Source of the DNA: an uncultured Oscillospiraceae bacterium
GTDB taxonomy: Bacteria; Bacillota; Clostridia; Oscillospirales; Oscillospiraceae
Assembly (NCBI GenBank): GCA_910579595.1
Contig: CAJTVM010000028.1
Coordinates: 1 to 30,254, forward strand
Direction of reading: 5' to 3'
Length of the DNA stretch: 30,254 nucleotides
A model generated the notes under the pieces. The model did not search any database. It was given only the letters and a program-made list of their open reading frames with translations, and was not told where the DNA came from. Positions 23,511 through 30,254 of the stretch are shown here, in pieces. Made by a program: the position numbers and the translations under genes. How positions within the stretch are numbered: the stretch's first letter is position 1; the number at the start of each line of letters is the position of its first letter.

Positions 23511-23539
23511 ATGACAAATCCACTCTAACATGGTAAAAT
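23511..23539 (+). promoter_or_regulatory. Promoter of the hybrid kinase / methyltransferase unit
   Basis: ATGACA (23511-23516), 17 bp and TAAAAT (23534-23539) with upstream TGG. The start codon at 23566 is about 20 nt beyond the expected transcription start, with AGGGGAG at 23551-23557. Confidence 0.7.
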
Positions 23540-23565
23540 ATATAATTTAGAGGGGAGATGTCGTT

Positions 23566-25284
23566 ATGACCCGGGAAGAAGATGATCGCCGCATGATTGA
23601 GGAAATCCTGCGCTTGCTCTGCCAATCCCAGGAGGGGGGCCAACCGGAGGCCTCCTCCGGACTTGCCGCCGCCTTTGTTCAGTTTATGAATGAAATGCCC
23701 GGCGGGTTTTTGATCTACTGCGCCGACAAGAGGGAGAAAATCCTCTACGCCAACCAGGCGCTGCTCCGGATTTTCCAGTGCGCCGATATGGACGAGTTCC
23801 GGGCGCATACCAATAATTCCTTCCGCGGGCTGGTCCATCCCGACGATCTGGACGAGGTGGAGGAGAGCATCCGCACCCAGATTGCCGCCAGCCAGTACGA
23901 TTTGGACTACGTAGAGTACCGCATCCGCCGCAGGGACGGCGCCATCCGCTGGATTGAGGACTACGGCCATTTCGTGCGCAGCGAGGCGGCGGGGGATATC
24001 TTTTACGTGTTTTTGGGGGACGCCACCGAGAAGCGGGCCAGAAGCCTGCGGGAAAAGGCCAGCCTGGTGAGCGAGCAGCAGGAGCTGCTGGCGGACGCCC
24101 TGGCCAAGGCCAACCTGGCCATCACCAGCAAGAACACCTTCCTGTCCAATATGTCCCATGATATGCGCACCCCGCTCCACGCCATTTTCGGCTTTACCGC
24201 CCTGGCCAAGCTGAACATCGGCAGCCAGGAGGAGGCTTCCGGCTACCTGGACCGGGTGGAGGCCGCCAGCCGCCAGCTGCTGGACCTGATCGACAAGGTG
24301 CTGGAAGTTTCGTCCATGTCCGAAATCCCCAACACCCAGAACGCGGCCTGCGATCTGCGCTATATCCTGACGGATGTATACGACTTTCTCCGCCCCCAGG
24401 CCAAGGAAAAGGACATCGCCTTTACCCTGGACTGCGGCGGCCTGCGCAGTCCGGCGGTGTTCGCCGACCAGGAAAAGCTCCACCAGCTGGTGCTGTACCT
24501 GGCCAACAACGCCGTCACCTATACCAATCCCGGCGGCCACGTGTCCATCACGGCGGAGCTGGTGCGGGATCTGCCCCACGACTACGCGGTGTACCAGGTC
24601 ACTGTGGCGGACAACGGCATCGGCATCAGCCCCGAATTTGTGGAAAAAATCTTTGACCCCTTCAGCCGGGAGAAAAACACCACCCTCAGCGGCGTCCACG
24701 GCATCGGCCTGGGGCTGACCATCGCCAAGAACATCGTGGACATGATGGGCGGCACTCTGGACGTGCGCAGCGAGGTGGGGGTGGGCAGCATTTTCACCGC
24801 CACCTTCACCCTGCGCTTACAGGCCCAGCCCGATAAGGGGCAGAAGAGCAATGCCGCCGCCGGAGTGCCCCAGCGCATCCTGCTGGCGGAGGACAACGAC
24901 ATCAACCGGGAGATTGAGATGGAGCTGCTCCAACGCATGGGCTTTACTATTGACCCCGTGGAAAACGGCAAGGAGGCGTTGGACAAGGTCACCTACGCCG
25001 TCCCCGGCTTCTATGATCTGGTCCTGATGGATCTGCAGATGCCGGTGATGGACGGCTGGACGGCGGCCAGGGCCATCCGCGCCCTGCCCGACCTGGAGCT
25101 GTCCCGCATCCCCATTGTGGCCCTGTCCGCCAACGTGCTGGAGAGCGACCAGCGGCGCTCCAAGGAGAGCGGCATCAACGCCCATCTGCTCAAACCTATG
25201 GACTTGGCCCTGCTGCTGCAAACCATCGAGGATCTGACGGGAAAGAAGCGCCCCGAGCAAGCCGCCCAGCAGGAGGAGGCATAA
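23566..25284 (+). CDS. PAS-domain hybrid histidine kinase / response regulator
   Basis: This 572-residue soluble kinase has one PAS/PAC module (~40-155: GGFLIYCADKREKILYANQA, then HPDD and a YRIRRRDGAIRWI strand). H-box FLSNMSHDMRTP follows with His198, then N-box LANNAVTYTN (Asn314/315), G1 DNGIGI (349-354) and G2 GIGLGLT (379-385). The receiver has ILLAEDNDINREI, Asp489 in LVLMDLQMPVMDG and Lys543 in LLKP. The helix after the H-box reads EVSSMSEIPN where related kinases read DMSKIESGK. It has no membrane helix, Hpt or output domain. It shares the kinase-receiver layout of the kinase at 17984-20770, so both may feed the same phosphorelay. It is followed 13 nt later by a small ORF and then a methyltransferase. 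Confidence 0.94.
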   Translation: MTREEDDRRMIEEILRLLCQSQEGGQPEASSGLAAAFVQFMNEMPGGFLIYCADKREKILYANQALLRIFQCADMDEFRAHTNNSFRGLVHPDDLDEVEESIRTQIAASQYDLDYVEYRIRRRDGAIRWIEDYGHFVRSEAAGDIFYVFLGDATEKRARSLREKASLVSEQQELLADALAKANLAITSKNTFLSNMSHDMRTPLHAIFGFTALAKLNIGSQEEASGYLDRVEAASRQLLDLIDKVLEVSSMSEIPNTQNAACDLRYILTDVYDFLRPQAKEKDIAFTLDCGGLRSPAVFADQEKLHQLVLYLANNAVTYTNPGGHVSITAELVRDLPHDYAVYQVTVADNGIGISPEFVEKIFDPFSREKNTTLSGVHGIGLGLTIAKNIVDMMGGTLDVRSEVGVGSIFTATFTLRLQAQPDKGQKSNAAAGVPQRILLAEDNDINREIEMELLQRMGFTIDPVENGKEALDKVTYAVPGFYDLVLMDLQMPVMDGWTAARAIRALPDLELSRIPIVALSANVLESDQRRSKESGINAHLLKPMDLALLLQTIEDLTGKKRPEQAAQQEEA

Positions 25285-25297
25285 AGGGGATAGCCAT

Positions 25298-25408
25298 ATG
25301 GCAAAGCACGAGGTAACCATGCGGTTTTCCAACCGGGGAATCAGAAATGAGGTCAGGATGAGGGTGATCGGCGTCTTTGCCTGCGAGACGCCCGGTACCA
25401 CCCTATAA
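25298..25408 (+). CDS. Possible 36-residue protein between kinase and methyltransferase
   Basis: ATG at 25298 begins MAKHEVTMRFSNRGIRNEVR and the frame stops with TAA at 25406-25408, a 36-residue basic product (many Arg). AAAGGGGATAGCCAT gives a good ribosome binding site 7 nt upstream. The frame sits exactly between two genes of the same strand, 13 nt after the kinase and 15 nt before the methyltransferase, so it is in a position to be translated. I recognise no family. It could be a small regulator, a translation-coupling leader, or the residue of a decayed gene. Confidence 0.45.
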   Translation: MAKHEVTMRFSNRGIRNEVRMRVIGVFACETPGTTL

Positions 25409-25423
25409 GACAGGAGCTTTTCC

Positions 25424-26200
25424 ATGGAACAATACCTGAAGGGCCGCGTGGCGCCCTATTACCGGACGGACAACGAGCTGCTGCTGCTGGGGGACACCTT
25501 TACCCTGCTGAAAAAAATCAGGCCCGGCTCGGTGGACATGATCTTCGCCGACCCGCCCTATTTTCTCAGCAGCGGCGGCGTGACCTGCCAGGGGGGAAAG
25601 ATGGTGCCGGTGGACAAGGGGGAGTGGGACAAGACCCCCTCGGTCAACGACAAGCACCGCTTCAACCGCCGTTGGATCCGCCAGTGCCGGGGCGCGCTCA
25701 CCCCCAACGGCGCCATCTGGATCAGCGGCACCCTCCACAACATCTACAGCATCGGCCTGGCCCTGGAGCAGGAGGGCTTTAAAATCATCAACAACATCAC
25801 CTGGCAGAAAACCAACCCGCCCCCCAATCTGGCCTGCCGGTGCTTCACCCACAGCACGGAGACCATCCTGTGGGCCAGAAAAAACGACAAAAAGGCCCGG
25901 CACCTGTTCAACTACCAGCTGATGAAGGAGAAAAACGGCGGCAAGCAGATGAAGGACGTGTGGACAGGCCCCCTCACCCCGGCCAAGGAAAAGCTGCTTG
26001 GCAAGCACCCCACCCAGAAGCCGCTGTACCTGCTGGAACGGATCATTGAGGCGTCCACCAACCCCGGCGATCTGGTGCTGGATCCGTTCTGCGGCAGCTC
26101 GTCCACCGGGGTGGCCGCCAAGGCGCTGGGGCGGCGGTACATCGGCATCGACAACGTGGAGGAGCATCTGGAGCTGTCCGCCCGGCGGCTCCGGCTGTGA
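25424..26200 (+). CDS. DNA adenine N6-methyltransferase, DpnA-like
   Basis: This 258-residue beta-class methyltransferase has motif IV FADPPYFLS (DPPY 43-46) near the N-terminus and the AdoMet motif LDPFCGSSSTG (219-229) near the C-terminus. A target region lies between, including NNITWQKTNPPPNLACRCFT and TETILWARKNDKKARH. From memory these middle segments are close to DpnA (M2.DpnII), which methylates the adenine of GATC, including on single strands. GATC is thus the likely target, by inference. HPTQKP (195-200) is the usual pre-AdoMet motif. No restriction endonuclease or companion methylase is in the window, so it looks solitary. It follows the kinase and 36-residue frame without a terminator and is probably cotranscribed. 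Confidence 0.93.
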   Translation: MEQYLKGRVAPYYRTDNELLLLGDTFTLLKKIRPGSVDMIFADPPYFLSSGGVTCQGGKMVPVDKGEWDKTPSVNDKHRFNRRWIRQCRGALTPNGAIWISGTLHNIYSIGLALEQEGFKIINNITWQKTNPPPNLACRCFTHSTETILWARKNDKKARHLFNYQLMKEKNGGKQMKDVWTGPLTPAKEKLLGKHPTQKPLYLLERIIEASTNPGDLVLDPFCGSSSTGVAAKALGRRYIGIDNVEEHLELSARRLRL

Positions 26201-26214
26201 TCACAAAAAAACGC

Positions 26215-26244
26215 ACGGGAGGCCCCGCCGGGGCCTCCCGTTTT
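26215..26244 (+). terminator. Terminator between the methyltransferase and DUF2804 genes
   Basis: CGGGAGGCCCC, loop GCC and the perfect complement followed by TTTT; the opposite arm begins after an A-run 4 nt away, so it probably also serves the minus strand. Confidence 0.85.
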
Positions 26245-26260
26245 GATCCCAAGTGGGCGT

Positions 26261-27292
26261 TTACCACTTGTTTTCCACCTTTTCCGCAAAACCCATCAAA
26301 TCCCGGACCTCCAGCCTCGTGCCGTCGTCCAGCACCGCCGTACCGGTAAACCGACCAAACACCTGGTGCTGATCGCTCTTGATCAGCTTCACATCGGTAC
26401 AGGAGGCCCGGTCGATCACCGGCTGGAATTCCATCTCAAACCGGCCGTCGTCGCTGGTCATGTTCCAGGCCCGCATATAGCACTCCTTCCCATTGCGCAT
26501 GGGGATGCCGAAATCCACCTTGGACAGCTTGTGGGCCTTTCCCTGGTAAAACAGCATATTTTCCGTGGCGGCGGAGGTGTCCCCGAAACCATAGCCGATG
26601 TTGAAGCCGAAGTCAACCCCGTCCACCAGCCCGGAGGCGGAACCCCAGTACCAGGTGTTGTGATACGTCCATACCCCCCGCCCCCAGTCCAGCACGGCGA
26701 AGGAGTCGCTCGGGCGGAATGAGTACAAATCGTCTCCAATGCGCACAGTGCCCTGAGCCCGCATACAGTTTATCTTCTGGTTATAATAGAAGTGCCCCGG
26801 CTTGGGGAAGGGGGTGCAGATCACCATGGATTCCTCCGGCTCGTCCGTCAGGGTGAGCTGAACATCAATGGGATCCTCCCCCCGGAATTTATCCATATGG
26901 GCGGTGAGCTGGCGCCTGCCGTCCGCCGCCTGGAACAGGATGGCGTGGCGCTTGCCCGAGTGTGCGGTGATCCCCGCCGCCGAGGTGGACGGCAGGCCGG
27001 TTTTGCCCATGGGAAAGGCGGACATGGGGCTTTTCGTGATCTCCCAGGGCTTGTCCTCAAAGGACAGGAAGGAGATGGAATCCAGGCCCATATAGCTGTT
27101 GTCCGCGATGGTGAGGGCCACGCCGAAGCGGTCGTTGCCGATATAGTAGTAGTCCCACTCCTTCAGGCGGGCAGCGCCGCCCTTTACCTTTTTCCGGTCG
27201 TACACGGGCAGCAGCCGCTTGGCATAGCCCGCCCGGGTCAGATCCCCCTTTTCATCCAGCAAAGGGATGGGTTCCGTGATCTCGTACTGCAT
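26261..27292 (-). CDS. DUF2804 family protein
   Basis: This 343-residue protein begins MQYEITEPIPLLDEKGDLTR and contains the patterns I associate with DUF2804: RLKEWDYYYIGNDRFGVALTIAD, FPFPKPGHFYYNQKINCM-like TPFPKPGHFYYNQKINCMRA and WGRGVWTYHNTWYWGSASG. The Trp/Tyr-rich beta strands suggest a lipocalin/AttH-like two-barrel fold that binds a hydrophobic ligand, but the function is unknown. There is no signal peptide, so it is cytosolic. GGAGG lies about 8 nt before the ATG. It is a single-gene unit with its own promoter and a downstream shared terminator. Confidence 0.88.
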   Translation of the reverse strand: MQYEITEPIPLLDEKGDLTRAGYAKRLLPVYDRKKVKGGAARLKEWDYYYIGNDRFGVALTIADNSYMGLDSISFLSFEDKPWEITKSPMSAFPMGKTGLPSTSAAGITAHSGKRHAILFQAADGRRQLTAHMDKFRGEDPIDVQLTLTDEPEESMVICTPFPKPGHFYYNQKINCMRAQGTVRIGDDLYSFRPSDSFAVLDWGRGVWTYHNTWYWGSASGLVDGVDFGFNIGYGFGDTSAATENMLFYQGKAHKLSKVDFGIPMRNGKECYMRAWNMTSDDGRFEMEFQPVIDRASCTDVKLIKSDQHQVFGRFTGTAVLDDGTRLEVRDLMGFAEKVENKW

Positions 27293-27341
27293 TCAGAGCA
27301 CCTCCTTCAAATTTGGCGGCCCTCGTGCTTGCCTTTGCTCC

Positions 27342-27370
27342 AGTGTACCACAATTTCCCGGAAAAGCCAA
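27342..27370 (-). promoter_or_regulatory. Promoter of the DUF2804 gene
   Basis: On the minus strand TTGGCT (27370-27365), 17 bp and TACACT (27347-27342) with upstream TGG. It lies immediately after the terminator of the SLH gene. Confidence 0.65.
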
Positions 27371-27371
27371 G

Positions 27372-27401
27372 AAAAACCGCCCCAGTATCGGGGCGGTTTT
27401 T
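27372..27401 (-). terminator. Terminator of the SLH-protein gene
   Basis: AAAAACCGCCCC, a 6-nt loop and GGGGCGGTTTTT, 7 nt after the SLH stop codon. Confidence 0.92.
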
Positions 27402-27407
27402 GGGTGT

Positions 27408-28607
27408 TCAGGAATTGGCTGCCAGACTGGCCTCGGGAACATAGGCCCGGTAGAGGAAGGTGACGATCTCCCCGCGCTTGCACACCCTGTCAGGGCGGAA
27501 GCTGTAGGTTCCGTCGCCGTTGGCGTAGCCGTTGGTGATGCCGCGCTCCAAGGCGAAGTTGATCGCGCCGCACAGCGTTTGGCCGTTACCCTCAACGGTG
27601 ATATCCGTAAAGGTTTCCCAAGCGTTCCCGCCCATTGTGTCAAAGTCAAAGGCCACCCAGATATAGATCATGGCGTCAGCCCGGGTACAGGGCGCCTTGG
27701 GGTCAAAGTCCTCATCAATCATCCCCTTTTCACGGGCCCAGTTGACGGCGGCGGCCATGTCCGCGGCGGAGGCCGTGCCGCTGCCGCCCCGCTGGGCGCG
27801 GTAGAGGAAGGTCAGAATCTGCTCATGGGTGCAGCTCTTGTCGGGGCTGAATTTGTTGTTCCCGGTGCCGGTGGTAATGCCATTGTCCACTGCCCAGCCC
27901 ACCGCGTTGGCGCACCAGCCGGGGACGTCGGTGAAGGATGGGGCAGGCTTGTTCCCGGTCAGCTTCTGCTCGATTGCGGCCCTCTCGGCGGGGTCATAGC
28001 CAAAATAGAAGGGAAACCAGCGGGTTACGTCCTCCGAATCGGCCCAGTCTCCACCGTCATAGGTGATATAAATCATCAATTCATAGATTGCCTGATCCGG
28101 GGAACTGTCACCAAGGGCAGAGGCCGGGATGGTAATGGATTCCCCGGCCTTCAGGTTGACGGGGTTGGCGGGGGCATCGCCGTACAGGAAGTAGGGTCTG
28201 CCGTTCTCATCAAGGTCTAAGCTGCCGCTTCCGCCGATCTCCTCCATAACATCCGTACCGCTCCCGGGATCCCGGCCATAGGTGCAATAGCCGAAGCTGA
28301 TGGTATAGTCGGTGCGCCCGTTGGCGGAAATGGCTTTGCTGCCGGTGTTGGTGATCGTCCAGCTGTCATTTTTGTCGAAAACCTCATAAGCCACATACCC
28401 CCACCCCTCCGCGTAGGAGTTCAGCGGCACCCGTTTGCCGGAAGTGTATACCCGTTTGGTCTCGTCCACCGTCCCATTGCGCACAATCGTAAAGGCATTT
28501 TTAATGTCCTCGCGGGTGGCGTCCTCGATGTCCACCGCGAAGGCCGGGACGGCCAGCCCCAGACACAGGGCCAGGGCCAGGAACACAGACAAAAACCGTT
28601 TTTTCAT
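27408..28607 (-). CDS. Secreted S-layer homology (SLH) domain protein
   Basis: This 399-residue secreted protein has a clear signal peptide (KKRFLSVFLALALCLGLAVPAFA, cut after residue ~24), then a ~200-residue N-terminal region rich in beta strands that I do not recognise. Three C-terminal SLH repeats follow: 225-270 (FTDVPGWCANAVGWAVDNGI), ~281-320 (WAREKGMIDEDFDPKAPCTRADAM) and 333-388 (GITNGYANGDGTYSFRPDRV). SLH domains bind pyruvylated or similar secondary cell-wall polymers, anchoring the protein at the surface. AAAGGAG is 8-9 nt before the ATG. The gene begins 36 nt after asnS and lacks an obvious promoter, so it is probably transcribed with asnS, an odd partner. Related to the partial SLH gene at 30184. 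Confidence 0.93.
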   Translation of the reverse strand: MKKRFLSVFLALALCLGLAVPAFAVDIEDATREDIKNAFTIVRNGTVDETKRVYTSGKRVPLNSYAEGWGYVAYEVFDKNDSWTITNTGSKAISANGRTDYTISFGYCTYGRDPGSGTDVMEEIGGSGSLDLDENGRPYFLYGDAPANPVNLKAGESITIPASALGDSSPDQAIYELMIYITYDGGDWADSEDVTRWFPFYFGYDPAERAAIEQKLTGNKPAPSFTDVPGWCANAVGWAVDNGITTGTGNNKFSPDKSCTHEQILTFLYRAQRGGSGTASAADMAAAVNWAREKGMIDEDFDPKAPCTRADAMIYIWVAFDFDTMGGNAWETFTDITVEGNGQTLCGAINFALERGITNGYANGDGTYSFRPDRVCKRGEIVTFLYRAYVPEASLAANS

Positions 28608-28643
28608 GTCATATTTTCTCCTTTATCTATTTTGCGGGCAGCG

Positions 28644-30038
<1,395 letters not shown>

Positions 30039-30066
30039 AGATAATCCCTCTATTCCTTGTATTCCT

Positions 30067-30086
30067 CCCGCCCCGGATGGGGCGGG
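30067..30086 (-). promoter_or_regulatory. GC-rich hairpin in the asnS leader
   Basis: CCCGCCCC and GGGGCGGG form an 8-bp stem with a 4-nt loop, about 15 nt beyond the -10 on the transcript and 28 nt before the start codon. There is no T-run and no T-box pattern. Its role is unknown. Confidence 0.4.
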
Positions 30087-30103
30087 GCAAAAAGCATAGG
30101 CAT

Positions 30104-30131
30104 AGTATATCATTTTTTGCGGGGTTTGCAA
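30104..30131 (-). promoter_or_regulatory. Promoter of asnS (and SLH gene)
   Basis: On the minus strand TTGCAA (30131-30126), 16 bp and TATACT (30109-30104) with an upstream TGA extended element. Confidence 0.7.
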
Positions 30132-30146
30132 GGGGTAAGGGCAGAA

Positions 30147-30176
30147 AAAGCGCCGCCCTGGCCGGGGCGGCGCTTT
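30147..30176 (-). terminator. Terminator of the upstream SLH gene
   Basis: AAAGCGCCGCCC, a 6-nt loop and GGGCGGCGCTTT. On the minus strand the stem is followed by a T-run, 8 nt after the stop of the partial SLH gene. Confidence 0.88.
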
Positions 30177-30183
30177 GCCGTGG

Positions 30184-30254
30184 CTATTTCAGGCGAACAC
30201 CGGGCACATAGGCCCGGTGGAGGAAGGCGGCAATCTCGCCCCGGTTGCAGGTCT
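30184..30254 (-). CDS. SLH-domain protein, C-terminal end (truncated by window edge)
   Basis: Only the last 22 codons are inside the window, ending in TAG at 30186-30184. They read TCNRGEIAAFLHRAYVPGVR, which matches the last SLH repeat ending of the neighbour at 27408 (CKRGEIVTFLYRAYVPEA). It is a second SLH surface protein; the two flank asnS. It was not visible as a longer frame because of the truncation. Confidence 0.8.
   Translation of the reverse strand, partial: TCNRGEIAAFLHRAYVPGVRLK

Noticed and set aside
30039..30104. T-box leader for asnS
   Set aside because: The leader is about 60 nt with one GC hairpin and lacks the T-box sequence and specifier-loop structure.

Overview
The window is a stretch of chromosome from a high-GC Clostridia member (Bacillota), most like the Oscillospiraceae (Flavonifractor/Lawsonibacter/Oscillibacter type). 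This is inferred from AddAB in place of RecBCD, the infC-rpmI-rplT operon with a Firmicutes-type leader, HflX, and SLH proteins carrying the 'C-T-R-A/C-K-R-G-E' repeat endings common in that family. Most genes are about 65-70% GC by eye. The first ~2 kb is visibly less GC-rich and may have a different history. I see no tRNA, rRNA, CRISPR array, insertion sequence or complete mobile element.

Layout. 1-1726 (+): the end of an ABC exporter, a small membrane-anchored protein and a LytTR transcription factor, in overlapping order. 1727-2138 is an AT-richer gap with a possible 44-residue ORF and a terminator. 2139-3615 (-): infC-rpmI-rplT with promoter, attenuator-like leader, a probable ATA start for IF3 and a short intergenic repeat. 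3680-10535 (+): addB-addA, the recombination helicase-nuclease. 10683-13093 (+): rpmE with a structured leader, an alpha/beta hydrolase and hflX. 13099-13538 (-): a small DUF6483-like protein. 13560-17961 (+): a MoxR ATPase / DUF58 / transglutaminase operon.

17984-26244 is a signalling and transport block. A large cytosolic PAS hybrid histidine kinase (-) is divergent from a three-gene amino-acid ABC importer (+). A second, shorter hybrid kinase (+) follows. It is tightly followed by a 36-residue ORF and a DpnA-like DNA adenine methyltransferase. Neither kinase has a DNA-binding output partner in the window. The kinase-methyltransferase unit is the least ordinary arrangement here.

26261-30254 (-): a DUF2804 protein, an SLH-domain surface protein directly downstream of asnS, and the C-terminal end of another SLH protein upstream of asnS.

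Transcription units are well delimited. Eight convincing intrinsic terminators and ten sigma-A type promoters, mostly with an extended TGn -10, can be read directly.
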